The notes beneath the pieces are model-generated. The model had not been told where the DNA came from and searched no databases. It was given only the letters and a program-made list of their open reading frames with translations. The translations under genes were made by a program, and so were the position numbers. From assembly GCA_021413885.1 (NCBI GenBank), contig JAIOPM010000036.1:1-46136 (forward strand): DNA of 46,136 nucleotides. Direction: 5' to 3'. Numbering within the stretch: the stretch's first letter is position 1; each line of letters starts with the position of its first letter. The stretch is from Planctomycetota bacterium (GTDB taxonomy: Bacteria; Planctomycetota; UBA1135; GCA-002686595). Below are positions 26,657 to 35,468 of this stretch, piece by piece.

Positions 26657-28837
26657 TCAACCCGTAAGCTGCTGCTTCACGAGCTCGGCGTAGATGCTGT
26701 TGCGCGCCAGCAACTCCCCGTGCGTTCCCGACTCCGCGATCGCACCAGCCTCTAGGACGTGTATCTGGTCGGCATTGCGAACGGTGCTCAAGCGGTGGGC
26801 GATCACGATGCGAGTGCAGCCCACGCGATCGAGGGCGGCGTCGACCTCGGCCTCGGTGCGCGCATCGAGGTGACTGGTCGCCTCGTCGAGAATCAAGATC
26901 GCGGGCCTGTGCGCGAGAGCACGCGCCAGTGCAAGTCGCTGACGCTGGCCACCGGACAGACCCGAGCCGCCTTCTCCGAGCACCGTGTCGAAACCGAGCG
27001 GTAGAGCCTCGATCTCCCCCCGGACCGCCGCGAGGCCCGCAGCTTCGACGATGCGCTCGAAGTCCAGCTCGCGATCGAAGAGCGCGATGTTCTCGCGGAT
27101 CGTTCCGCCGAACAGGAACGGCTCCTGCAGGACCACCCCGATGCGTTGGCGCAGCGCGGTGAGGTCGTATTCGCCGACCGGCAGTCCGTCGACGGTGACG
27201 CGGCCCGCGCTCGGCGCGTGGAGGCCGAGCAGCAGTTTGGCGAGCGTGGTCTTGCCCGATCCTGAACGCCCGACCAGCGCGACCTTGCGACCGGGCTCGA
27301 CGGTGAACGAAACCTCACTCAACGCGAGCGGCGCCGCAGGATCGTAGCGGAACGAAACCGCCTCGAAGGCGACCCGGCCAATGAGCTTGCCGACCGCACG
27401 CGTTTCCTCCGGCACCTGTTCGGCGCGTGAGTCGAGCACGTCCGCGATCCGGTCGAGGTGCGCGCCGAAGAACTGCAGGCTCTGGGCGCTGGACACCAGA
27501 GCGCCGAGCGGCACGAGGAACGAAGCCGCGAGCGCGTTGAACGCCAACATCGAACCGAGGCTCAGCTCGCCGGCGAGCACCGCATCCGCGCCGATCCAGA
27601 GCAGGGCGAGCGGCGCGAGCACGCGCAGCGCTCCCATCGCCGCTTCGAGCGCGCCGGAGAGTTGTCCTCGACGCAGCGTGATCGCGAGCTGCTTGTGGAA
27701 GAGATCGGTCCAGCGATCGAGCGCTCTTCCTTGTGCGCCGCTCGCCTTCAGCGTCGCGATGCCGTTGAGCGCCTCGACCAGGCAGCTCTGGGACTCGGAC
27801 TGCGCCGCGAGTTCGGCCTGCATCCAGCGAAATACACGCCGCGAACTCGCCACCACCAAGACGACTTGCAAGAGACCGGCGAGCACGGCGACCACGCCGA
27901 AGCGCGGCTCCCACGCAAGCAACAGACCGAGATAGACGATCACCATGGTCCCGTCGAACACCGCGGACACCGTTTGACTGGTCACCAGCTCGCGCAAGAA
28001 CGCGTTGCTCGAGAGGCGCAGCACGAGATCTCCCGTGGTTCGCTGCTGGAAGAACGCGAAGGGCAGCGAGAAAAGGTGCTCCACGAAGTCGACCATCAGC
28101 CGCGCATCGACCCGTGCTTGGACGTCGACCAAGAGCGACGCTCGCAGGTACGTGACCAACGCCTGAGCCACGACCCAGATCAGCATCCCGCCGGCGAGGA
28201 TCGGCAGCACCGCCCCGGAGCCCTCGGGCACGATGCGATCGACCACCAGTTTGGTGAGGAGCGGCAACACGAGCGACAGCGCTTGGATCACGAGCGACGC
28301 CGCAAGGACTTGCCAGAGAGCGAGTTTCACGCCGGGCGCCGCCAAGAGCTCGCGCGCACGGGCCAACCACGCTCCGCGCGTCGTCGCGGTCCTGCGGCGG
28401 AAGCTCTCGGTGACTTCGAAGGTCAGCGAAACTCCGGTGAATCCCTCGTCGAACTCCTCGCGCGTGATGCGGCGGCGCCCCGCGGCCGGATCGAGCACGT
28501 CGATCCCGCGCCGACGGATGCGCTCGACCACCAGATAGTGATCGAAGTTCCAGTGCACGATCGCCGGTAACGGCACACGTGCGAGGTCGTCGGGCTCGAG
28601 CTTGTAGGCGCGGACGCGCAATCCAAGGTGTCGTGCTGCGTCGGCGAGTGCGAGCGCCGAGGTGCCGTCGCGGCCCGGGCCGCAAAGCTCGCGCGCTTCG
28701 TGCAACGCGGTCGCGCGTCCGTGGTAGCCGAGGATCATCGCGAGGCAGGCCGCTCCGCACTCGTTGGCCGCCATCTGCCGCACCAGCGGAACTCGACCGA
28801 CGGTGCGCGCTTCCGCCGCCGTGGCGGGTGCGCTCAC
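26657..28837 (-). CDS. lanT: Peptidase-containing ABC transporter for the lanthipeptide
   Basis: 726 residues. I take the GTG at 28837, which overlaps the TGA of the upstream adaptor gene (GTGA); the open frame continues further but encodes unrelated Arg-rich sequence. Residues 15-140 are a C39 peptidase: VRQMAANECGAACLAMILGY (catalytic Cys27), the His in VHWNFDHYLVV and the Asp in DVLDPAAGRR. Residues about 165-440 are the ABC membrane domain. The last 240 are the nucleotide-binding domain with Walker A GRSGSGKTT, signature LSGGQRQRLALARAL, Walker B ILILDEATSHLD and switch His in IVIAHRL. All catalytic residues are present. It would remove the LanA leader and export the product. lanA lies 177 nt downstream. 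Confidence 0.93.
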   Translation of the reverse strand: MSAPATAAEARTVGRVPLVRQMAANECGAACLAMILGYHGRATALHEARELCGPGRDGTSALALADAARHLGLRVRAYKLEPDDLARVPLPAIVHWNFDHYLVVERIRRRGIDVLDPAAGRRRITREEFDEGFTGVSLTFEVTESFRRRTATTRGAWLARARELLAAPGVKLALWQVLAASLVIQALSLVLPLLTKLVVDRIVPEGSGAVLPILAGGMLIWVVAQALVTYLRASLLVDVQARVDARLMVDFVEHLFSLPFAFFQQRTTGDLVLRLSSNAFLRELVTSQTVSAVFDGTMVIVYLGLLLAWEPRFGVVAVLAGLLQVVLVVASSRRVFRWMQAELAAQSESQSCLVEALNGIATLKASGAQGRALDRWTDLFHKQLAITLRRGQLSGALEAAMGALRVLAPLALLWIGADAVLAGELSLGSMLAFNALAASFLVPLGALVSSAQSLQFFGAHLDRIADVLDSRAEQVPEETRAVGKLIGRVAFEAVSFRYDPAAPLALSEVSFTVEPGRKVALVGRSGSGKTTLAKLLLGLHAPSAGRVTVDGLPVGEYDLTALRQRIGVVLQEPFLFGGTIRENIALFDRELDFERIVEAAGLAAVRGEIEALPLGFDTVLGEGGSGLSGGQRQRLALARALAHRPAILILDEATSHLDARTEAEVDAALDRVGCTRIVIAHRLSTVRNADQIHVLEAGAIAESGTHGELLARNSIYAELVKQQLTG

Positions 28838-29346
28838 GGGCGGCTCCCGGGAAGCACCAGCGCGTCGACCGCGTACGCGAGGACGCTCTGAGTGCCCGCG
28901 CAGAGTCGAACCGCGAGCCGAACTCCCACGACCGGACGCGCGAGACCCACGAGTTCGTCCGCCTGGATCTCGACGACGATCGGCGCGCTGCCGTCGCTGC
29001 TCGCAACCACTCGGGCTTCCCTCGGTACCGCGTCGAGTTCGACTCGTGCGGGATCGCCGACGCGCACCGTCGCCGCGTCGATCTCGCCGGTCGCGAACAC
29101 CGCGACTCGCAACCCCGGACCGGAGTCCAGGAGTTCGCCTTGCACACGGACGAAGCGTGGCACCGGGGCGAGCAACGCGAGCACGCCGAGGGCGACGACG
29201 AGCGCCGTCGCGCTCCAGAGTCGCCACCACACGCCGGTCGCCACGGCCGGCGGCGGTTTCGCGCGGCTTCGTTCACGGCGATGATGGTCGAACGCTCGGG
29301 CGCGGAAGATCGCGTTCGTCGCCGGAGTCTCGGAATCGGAAGTCAC
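28834..29346 (-). CDS. Short HlyD-like membrane fusion protein partner of LanT
   Basis: 170 residues, GTG start at 29346 with GAAGG six bases upstream. An N-terminal segment containing TNAIFRARAFDHHRRE, like the cytoplasmic start of HlyD-type adaptors in peptide-export loci, is followed by one transmembrane helix (LWSATALVVALGVLALLAPV). A single beta-barrel/lipoyl-like piece comes next (RFVRVQGELLDSGPGLRVAVF and VGDPARVELDAVPREARVVA). The long coiled-coil hairpin of typical HlyD proteins is absent; these are usually 350-450 residues. Its stop overlaps the lanT start by 4 nt, so they are translationally coupled. It may be a minimal adaptor rather than a remnant, since the frame and signals are intact. 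Confidence 0.72.
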   Translation of the reverse strand: MTSDSETPATNAIFRARAFDHHRRERSRAKPPPAVATGVWWRLWSATALVVALGVLALLAPVPRFVRVQGELLDSGPGLRVAVFATGEIDAATVRVGDPARVELDAVPREARVVASSDGSAPIVVEIQADELVGLARPVVGVRLAVRLCAGTQSVLAYAVDALVLPGSRP

Positions 29347-29376
29347 AGCAAGCCTTCGTTTCGCCGAACGGTGCGC

Positions 29377-29382
29377 AGTCTA
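29377..29382 (-). promoter_or_regulatory. -10 element TAGACT of the adaptor-lanT operon
   Basis: TAGACT on the minus strand lies 30 nt before the GTG at 29346, leaving a leader with GAAGG. The same hexamer serves the divergent lanM gene 46 bp away, which suggests the two sides are expressed under the same conditions. Confidence 0.55.
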
Positions 29383-29427
29383 CATGGTGCGCCACTCGAT
29401 GCGCGCGACGAGGTTGCAGGCTGCTGC

Positions 29428-29433
29428 TAGACT
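29428..29433 (+). promoter_or_regulatory. -10 element TAGACT of lanM
   Basis: TAGACT is followed by CGCAGCGACGGTC and then ATG 29447, a 13-nt gap. The 5' leader can only be about 6 nt, too short for a Shine-Dalgarno site, so lanM is probably translated from a leaderless or near-leaderless mRNA. Confidence 0.55.
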
Positions 29434-29446
29434 CGCAGCGACGGTC

Positions 29447-32400
29447 ATGACCGATTCGATCTTCGACGATGCAGGTTGGTATCGCGCTACCACACTCGAC
29501 GAACGCATCGCGGACTGGAAGGCCGCGGGCGGACGGAACGCGGACGCCGTGTTCGACATCGAGTTGGGACGTGCGGAGCTCGAGAGTTGGCGGTCCCAGG
29601 CGCCGTTCGACGATGGCCCGTGGTTCGAACGGCGTTGGAGGCTCGCCGGCATCGGGCTCGATGACGCGATCCAGTTCCTCGGCGAGCCGATCGAGGCGGT
29701 CCGCGCCCGGGCCCGTGTCCGGCCGGAGTGGCTCGTCACGCTCGAACGCGCATTCGAGCGGGCCCCTCGCGACGCGCGGGATCACGTGGCGACCTCCGAC
29801 GATCTGCGCAAGCTTTCGACCGCCGGTTTCCTTCACGCCCAGGAACCCCTGGTGCGCGACGCGCGCGAGCGTCTGGCCGCCGCGCTCGACGCGTTGGCCG
29901 CCCGTTTCGCGACCCCGCCCTTCGACCGCGCGTCGATCGAGATGGTGCTCTTCGGCGACCTCCCGTGGCAGCTGCTGTCGATGTCGATGCGCGCCATGGT
30001 GCTCGAACTCAATGTCGCGCGGGTCGAGGGTCGCCTTGCAGGCGACAGCGGCGAGCAACGCTTCCAGAGCTTCATCGAGCGCCTGCGCGAACGAGAGGGC
30101 GCGTTGCGCTTCTGGCTCGAGTACCCCGTGCTCGCGCGCAGCCTGGTGCGCCTGCTGGACGATTGGGTGCGCGGGAGTCTCGAGTTCCTCGAGCGCCTGT
30201 GCGCGGACCACCGCGACCTTGAACGGACGTTCGGCGGAGGTCGACCGCTCGGACCTCTCGTCGCGCTGCGTGGCGGCGCGGGCGACAGCCACGGCGGCGG
30301 GCGTGCGGTCGCGATCGCGACGTTCGCAAGCGGCGTCCGCGTCGTTTACAAGCCGCGCTCGCTCGCGATCGACCGTTGCTATCGAACGCTGCTGGAATGG
30401 CTCGCGACGCGCGCCGATCTTCCGCCGCTCGTCGGACTCGAGGTGCTCGACCGCGGCACATGGGGTTGGGCCGAGTTCGCGCCGCCGGCGCCGTGCGCGG
30501 ACGCCGACGCGGTGCGGCGCTTCTACCGACGTCAGGGCGCGCAGCTCGCGTTGCTCTACGCGCTCGAGGCGACCGACTGCCACTTCGAGAACCTGATCGC
30601 AGCGGGTGAACAACCGGTGCTCGTCGATCTCGAGTCGCTCTTCCACGCGCGGATCGCCGAGGTCTGGATCGAGCAACCGGAGCTGCGTCTCGTTGCGCAG
30701 TCGAACTACCACTCGGTGTTGCGCATCGGCCTCTTGCCGCAGCGCGCGTGGTCCTCGGAGGGCTTCGCGGGCGTCGACCTCAGCGGACTCGGCGGTGAAG
30801 CAGGCCAGATGTCGCCGGACGCGATGCTCAACTGGGCGGGGATCGGCACCGACGAGATGCGTGCGGTGCGCGAGCGCGTTGCTCTGCCCGGCGCGGAGAA
30901 CCGCCCACGGCTCGGTGACGTCGAGGTCTCGCCGATCGATTGGGCCGACGACATCGTCGCGGGATTCGCGGGCGCGCACCGCGCGATCGCGGCGCATACG
31001 GACGAGCTGCTCCAGCTGCTTGCCGGTATCGAGCAGGCCGAGGTCCGTTCGGTGCTCCGCGCAACGCGCGCCTACGGGATTCCGTGGCTCGAGAGTTTTC
31101 ATCCGGACTTCCAGCGCGATGCGGTGGAACTCGAACGCTTCCTCGACCGCCTGTGGATCGGCGTCGACGAGTGCGAGCAGTACCTGCGCGTGATCCGTGC
31201 CGAACAGCGCGATCTCCTGCGTGGCGACATCCCGAAGTTCACGACTCGGGTCGACTCGCGCGACCTCTGGACCAGCGACGGCGAGCGTGTCGAGGAGTTC
31301 TGGCCCGCCTCGGGGCTCGAATGCGTGCGCCGTCGGCTCGCCCGCCTCGACGAGAACGATCTTGCCCGGCAGATCTGGTACGTGCGCGCATCGATCGCGA
31401 CGTTGACAATCGAGAGCGACGCGCTGCGTTGGCCTTCGTACCAGCTGGTGAAGTCGACGCGGACCGCGCAGTCGGCGGACGTGCGCGCACGAGCGCTCGC
31501 GCTCGCCCTGCGGGCCGGCGATCGACTGGCGGAGACGGCGCTCCGCGACGCGACCGACGTCGCGTGGGTCGGCCTTAGTTTCAGCAACCGTCAGTGGGGA
31601 CTGGTGCCGTTGCTCGACGACCTCTATGCGGGCGTCTCGGGAGTGATCCACTTCCTGGCATACCTGGGTCACGTCGGCGGCGCGGCTCGGCATCGCGATC
31701 TCGCGCGCGCGGCGCTCGCGACGTGGCGCAAGCGTTGGCCTGCCATGTTCGAGCAGACGCACGGACTCGGCGCGTTCAGCGGCCAGGGCGGGATCGTTTA
31801 CGCGCTCGCGCACTGGGGCCGCATCTGGAGCGACCGAGAGTGCCTCGACCACGCTCGCGCGATCGTCGCGCGAATCGCCCCGTCGATCGAGTCCGACGAA
31901 GACTTGGACGTCGTTGGCGGCTGTGCGGGTCTGATTCCATGCCTGCTCGCCCTCGATCGCGCGCTCGGCGGGAACGAGCACCGTCCGCTGGTGCGACGCG
32001 CCGCCGAGCGCATCGCCGCGCGTGCGAAGCGGCAACCGGTCGGTTCCGGCTGGATCACGCGACTCGAGACGGAACGACCGATCACCGGCTTCTCGCACGG
32101 TGCGTCCGGGCTTGCGTGGGCGTTGGCACTCGCCGCGCACGAGCTGGACGAGCCGCGGTGGCTCGAACTTGCGCTCGACGCCGCGCGTTATGAGGCTTCG
32201 CACTTCGATCGCGACGAGGGCAACTGGCTCGACGTGGCGCAGCGCGAGCGCGACATGCCGCAGTCGCGCGCATCGAAGGCGCTCTCGCTCGCATGGTGCT
32301 ACGGAGCGCCCGGCATCGGCCTCGCGCGAATCGAACTCGGCCGCCGCGGCGACGCCGCGGCGCGTGAGGAAGTCCGGCTCGCGGTCGGCACGACCCTGGC

Positions 32401-32689
32401 GCGCGGTTTCGGACACAACCACAGCCTCTGCCACGGCGACCTGGGCAATCTAGAACTCGTCCGAAGCGCCGCCGACCATGGTCTCGACGAACGCGCCCAG
32501 CCCGCGTTCGACGAACTCGCCGATGCCGTTCTCGCGTCGATCGAACGCGACGGATTCCTTTGCGGGGTACCGCTCGGTGTCGACTCGCCCGGCTTGCTGA
32601 ACGGGCTCGCCGGGATCGGCTACGGGCTCCTGCGCATCGCAGCGCCGGAGCGCGTGCCCTCGGTGCTGACGCTCGAACCGCCGCGTTGA
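29447..32689 (+). CDS. lanM: Class II lanthionine synthetase (dehydratase-cyclase)
   Basis: 1080 residues from ATG 29447; upstream in-frame starts lie before the -10 element. The N-terminal two-thirds is the LanM dehydratase (DUF4135): GGAGDSHGGGRAVAI (about 277), VVYKPRSLAID (about 299), ATDCHFENLIAAG (about 375) and VDLESLFHARI (about 392). They phosphorylate Ser/Thr of the precursor and eliminate phosphate. The C-terminal LanC-like cyclase begins about 725 (GVSGVIHFLAYLG), with GFSHGASGLAWAL, WCYGAPGIGLARI (Cys951) and HSLCHGDLGN (Cys995-His996). The last three residues are the zinc ligands that activate Cys thiols. All signatures are intact and length is typical. Substrate: LanA at 26189-26479. 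It is divergent from the adaptor-lanT genes. Confidence 0.95.
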   Translation: MTDSIFDDAGWYRATTLDERIADWKAAGGRNADAVFDIELGRAELESWRSQAPFDDGPWFERRWRLAGIGLDDAIQFLGEPIEAVRARARVRPEWLVTLERAFERAPRDARDHVATSDDLRKLSTAGFLHAQEPLVRDARERLAAALDALAARFATPPFDRASIEMVLFGDLPWQLLSMSMRAMVLELNVARVEGRLAGDSGEQRFQSFIERLREREGALRFWLEYPVLARSLVRLLDDWVRGSLEFLERLCADHRDLERTFGGGRPLGPLVALRGGAGDSHGGGRAVAIATFASGVRVVYKPRSLAIDRCYRTLLEWLATRADLPPLVGLEVLDRGTWGWAEFAPPAPCADADAVRRFYRRQGAQLALLYALEATDCHFENLIAAGEQPVLVDLESLFHARIAEVWIEQPELRLVAQSNYHSVLRIGLLPQRAWSSEGFAGVDLSGLGGEAGQMSPDAMLNWAGIGTDEMRAVRERVALPGAENRPRLGDVEVSPIDWADDIVAGFAGAHRAIAAHTDELLQLLAGIEQAEVRSVLRATRAYGIPWLESFHPDFQRDAVELERFLDRLWIGVDECEQYLRVIRAEQRDLLRGDIPKFTTRVDSRDLWTSDGERVEEFWPASGLECVRRRLARLDENDLARQIWYVRASIATLTIESDALRWPSYQLVKSTRTAQSADVRARALALALRAGDRLAETALRDATDVAWVGLSFSNRQWGLVPLLDDLYAGVSGVIHFLAYLGHVGGAARHRDLARAALATWRKRWPAMFEQTHGLGAFSGQGGIVYALAHWGRIWSDRECLDHARAIVARIAPSIESDEDLDVVGGCAGLIPCLLALDRALGGNEHRPLVRRAAERIAARAKRQPVGSGWITRLETERPITGFSHGASGLAWALALAAHELDEPRWLELALDAARYEASHFDRDEGNWLDVAQRERDMPQSRASKALSLAWCYGAPGIGLARIELGRRGDAAAREEVRLAVGTTLARGFGHNHSLCHGDLGNLELVRSAADHGLDERAQPAFDELADAVLASIERDGFLCGVPLGVDSPGLLNGLAGIGYGLLRIAAPERVPSVLTLEPPR

Positions 32690-32695
32690 GCGCCG

Positions 32696-34402
32696 CTACG
32701 CCGCCGTCGGCTCGGTGCGCAGGAAAGCCAGCAGCTCGGTGAAGCTGCGCAGCTTCAACGCGCGTTCGCGCGCCGCCGCCTGGACGAACGTCCGGCCGAT
32801 GTCGGCGAGCAGTTCGAGCTGCGTCGAGTGGTCGCTCGCCGGCGTCAGGATCACGAACACGATGTGCGCGGCCTTGCCGTCGGTCGCGCCGAAGTCGACG
32901 CCGGCCTCGGAGAGACCGACCGCGATGAAGGGCTGCGTCAAGCCGTCGATGCGCGCGTGCGGCACCGCGAGGCCGTTGCCGATGCCGGTCGGCGTCGCTT
33001 GCTCGCGCTCCCACACCGCGGTCGAGATGCGCGCGTAGTCGAGACGCGACGTGGCGGCGAGCGACTGACAGAGCTCGTCGATCGCGCTCTTGCGGTCGAT
33101 CGCACGCAGGCGGGGGACGAACGTGCGGCTGTGGATGAAGCGTTCGATGCGCGTCGCGCGTTTCGTGCGCAGGAGGCGCTGCATCATCGGCCCGCTCATC
33201 ATCGACGTCGCGAGCGCCATGAAGACCAGCGCGACGAACATCGGCTCGCGGATGATCCCGTACTGCAACGCGAGCGTGCCGAGGATGATCTCCATCGCGC
33301 CGCGGGCGTTCATGCCGAAACCGATCGCCCACGATTCGCGCCAGCTCAGTTTCGTCCAGCGCGCGCCGAATCCGCACCCGACGATCTTCCCGAGGCACGC
33401 GATCGCCAACACGAAACCGCAGAGCACGGGATCGAAGTTGGTGATGAAGTTCACCGACAGACCGATCGAGCCGAAGAAGAGCGGCGCGAAGATCGACGAC
33501 ACGAACTCGGTGATCGTCGTCCGCGTTCGCTCGCGCAAGTGCGCCGAATCGCCGAGCGCCACGCCGACCAGGAACGCGCCGAAGATCGCGTGGATGCCGA
33601 TGAACTCCGTGAATGCGGCGCCGGCGAGCGCCAACGCCAACGCGAAGCCGATCACGCCGGTCGGGAAGCTCGCGTGCGCGAGGATCCACGGCAACGTGCG
33701 GTGGATCAGCCAGCGCACGGCCGTCAGCATCAACGCCGCGAAACCCGCGGTGACCGCGAGCGTCACGCCGATCGGCATGTGGTGCGTCGGCCCGTGGGCG
33801 TACTCGATCTGCCCGAGGATCACCGCGAAGATCAGCCAGCCGACGAGGTCGTTGAAGACCGCGGCCGCGATCACGGTCATCCCGAAGTCGCTCTTGTAGA
33901 GATGCAGGTCCATCAGCGTCTTCGCGATCACCGGCAGGGCCGAGATCGAGAGCGCCGTGGCGAAGAAGAGGGCGAACGTCTCGGGGCTCACGCTGCTCGT
34001 CGCGCCGAGCAAGTCGGGTGCGAGCCGCGCCGCGCCGAAGCCGAGCGCGAACGGCAGCGCGATGCCCATCAGTCCGACCGAGAGCGCGGTGCGCCCCTGC
34101 TTCCACATCACCGAGAGTTCGACCTCCATCCCCGCGACGAGCAGGAACAACGCGATCGCGAGCGTCTTGAACGCGTCCTGCGAGAGCGCGACCGCGCCCT
34201 TCGACGGGAACAAGAACTGGTGCAGTTCGGGCGCGATCGAGCCGAGGACCGTCGGTCCGAGGAGGATGCCCGCGAAGATCTCGCCGAGCACCACGGGCTG
34301 CGCCAGCCGTCGCGCGATCTCCCCAAAGATCCGAGCCGCGACGAGGATCGTCGCGATCGCCACGAACATCCTGACGATGTCGTCGCCGGTGAGTTTGTCC
34401 AC
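32696..34402 (-). CDS. Kef-type cation/H+ antiporter fused to a PTS EIIA domain
   Basis: 568 residues from GTG at 34402; ATG 34369 is an alternative eleven codons later. About 12 transmembrane segments form a CPA2 Na+/H+-exchanger fold: LAQPVVLGEIFAGILLGPTV, LFLLVAGMEVELSVMWK, ALSISALPVIAKTL, AAVFNDLVGWLIF. The C-terminus, residues about 430-568, is an EIIA of the fructose/nitrogen type with the phosphorylation site GIGNGLAVPHARID (His482). No TrkA-N (RCK) nucleotide-binding domain is present, so EIIA replaces the usual Kef regulatory domain. Phosphotransfer could couple ion flux to carbon or nitrogen state. The stop is 6 nt from the lanM stop (convergent). A CATACT hexamer at 34490-34495 may be its -10. 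Confidence 0.88.
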   Translation of the reverse strand: MDKLTGDDIVRMFVAIATILVAARIFGEIARRLAQPVVLGEIFAGILLGPTVLGSIAPELHQFLFPSKGAVALSQDAFKTLAIALFLLVAGMEVELSVMWKQGRTALSVGLMGIALPFALGFGAARLAPDLLGATSSVSPETFALFFATALSISALPVIAKTLMDLHLYKSDFGMTVIAAAVFNDLVGWLIFAVILGQIEYAHGPTHHMPIGVTLAVTAGFAALMLTAVRWLIHRTLPWILAHASFPTGVIGFALALALAGAAFTEFIGIHAIFGAFLVGVALGDSAHLRERTRTTITEFVSSIFAPLFFGSIGLSVNFITNFDPVLCGFVLAIACLGKIVGCGFGARWTKLSWRESWAIGFGMNARGAMEIILGTLALQYGIIREPMFVALVFMALATSMMSGPMMQRLLRTKRATRIERFIHSRTFVPRLRAIDRKSAIDELCQSLAATSRLDYARISTAVWEREQATPTGIGNGLAVPHARIDGLTQPFIAVGLSEAGVDFGATDGKAAHIVFVILTPASDHSTQLELLADIGRTFVQAAARERALKLRSFTELLAFLRTEPTAA

Positions 34403-34593
34403 GCGGTCGGGGTCGGTCGCAGTCGGAGAGGTGGGTCGAGGGCTCGAGGACGCGTCCGACGTCTTCGCAAGGCGCTCGAACGGCGCGCAAGTATGCCGGT
34501 TCGCAGGTGGCCCCGACCACACGACGGAAGCTCGTCGTACGGAAAGCGCGCGCTCCGAAGGACTACGCGTCGGTTGCGATCGACGGACGGCGG

Positions 34594-35094
34594 CTACGGG
34601 AGCTCGACGCGACGCTCGCCGATCGTCAACCGATCGACGGTGTCGAAGAACGAACCGGCCCACGTGATGCCGAGCTCGTACCCCGACCCCTTCGGCACGT
34701 CGAACACCACCGTGGTCATGCAGGACTCGGTCGGGTGGAGCATTTTCGGCGGCGGCGCGGCGAGCGCGGCGTCTAGCGCCGCCTGCGCGACCGCGTCTAC
34801 GTCGTACCGGCCGCCGTGCGCGTCGAAGAGCACGACACGCTGGCTGGTGACGTCGTAGTCGACGCGCTTGGCGTCGTTCGCGACCTTCACCTCGATCACT
34901 TTGAAGACGCCTTTCGGAACCAGCTTGCCGCCGAGCAGCGAACTCTCGTCCCGCGCGCCGACCACCGTGAACGCGAAGTCGTCGTAGACCAACGTCGTGC
35001 CGAGCGGCCCGCGCACGTCGTGGCGGAAGAGACTGATCAAGGCCGCGAGTCCGACGAACCCGCAAATCACGATCACGGCAATCCAACGCAACAT
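34594..35094 (-). CDS. Single-pass membrane protein with DUF4352-like beta domain
   Basis: 166 residues, ATG at 35094, 8 nt after the stop of the winged-helix gene. The N-terminal helix (IAVIVICGFVGLAALISLF) anchors it in the membrane. The rest resembles the immunoglobulin-like DUF4352 fold: DDFAFTVVGARDESSLLG, FKVIEVKVANDAKRVDYDV, TTVVFDVPKGSGYELG. Such domains are usually extracytoplasmic and of unknown function. As third gene of the 36069-34594 operon it is probably controlled by the palindromic operator at 36107-36121. The family assignment is by pattern only. Confidence 0.68.
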   Translation of the reverse strand: MLRWIAVIVICGFVGLAALISLFRHDVRGPLGTTLVYDDFAFTVVGARDESSLLGGKLVPKGVFKVIEVKVANDAKRVDYDVTSQRVVLFDAHGGRYDVDAVAQAALDAALAAPPPKMLHPTESCMTTVVFDVPKGSGYELGITWAGSFFDTVDRLTIGERRVELP

Positions 35095-35102
35095 CGTCAG
35101 CC

Positions 35103-35468
35103 TCAGCGCTTGCGTACGGCGCGGATCAGTCGCTCCATGTGGTCGAGGTGGCGTTCGAGCGCGCGCTTCCCCGCCGCCGTCAACCGATACTCGGTCCGCG
35201 GCACGCGGCCGTCGAAGCCTTTCGTGCACGCGATGAGGCCGGCGTTCTCGAGCTTGCGCGAGTGCACCGACAAGTTGCCGTCGGTCGCGCCCACCAGCTC
35301 CTTCAGCTCGACGAACGAGAGCGCGTCGTTGACCGCCAATGCGCCGACGATCGCGAGCCGCATCCGTTCGTGGAGCAACTTGTCGCCCTCCGCGTCGTCG
35401 GTCGACAGGCCGGGGACGTGCTGCAACTTGCCGCGTTCGCGCGACTTCTCCGCCTTGCGCTCAGCCAC
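35103..35468 (-). CDS. Winged-helix transcriptional regulator (HTH_34/MarR-like)
   Basis: 121 residues. After a basic N-terminus (AERKAEKSRERGK) comes a winged helix: RMRLAIVGALAVNDALSFVELKELVG is the first helices, GNLSVHSRKLENAGLIACTK the recognition helix, and PRTEYRLTAAGKRALERHL the wing and dimer helix. This is the small HTH_34 group, usually encoded next to a membrane protein it represses. Here it overlaps the upstream membrane gene by 8 nt and sits in the middle of a three-gene operon. I infer that it binds the CTTTGCATAGCAAAG palindrome upstream of the operon; its inducer is unknown. Confidence 0.88.
   Translation of the reverse strand: MAERKAEKSRERGKLQHVPGLSTDDAEGDKLLHERMRLAIVGALAVNDALSFVELKELVGATDGNLSVHSRKLENAGLIACTKGFDGRVPRTEYRLTAAGKRALERHLDHMERLIRAVRKR

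Noticed and set aside
28838..29230. N-terminal extension of LanT by 131 residues
   Set aside because: It is Arg/Ser/Gly-rich without similarity to C39 transporters and overlaps the adaptor gene in another frame; the GTGA overlap start at 28837 places the peptidase domain correctly.
29273..32434. A 1053-codon open frame antisense to lanM
   Set aside because: Arg-rich composition with no motif, while the plus-strand frame has every LanM signature.
34403..34593. Small gene in the gap upstream of the Kef-EIIA gene
   Set aside because: Frames here are short, Arg/Thr-rich and lack start signals; the region more likely holds the CATACT promoter and the 3' end of the neighbouring operon.
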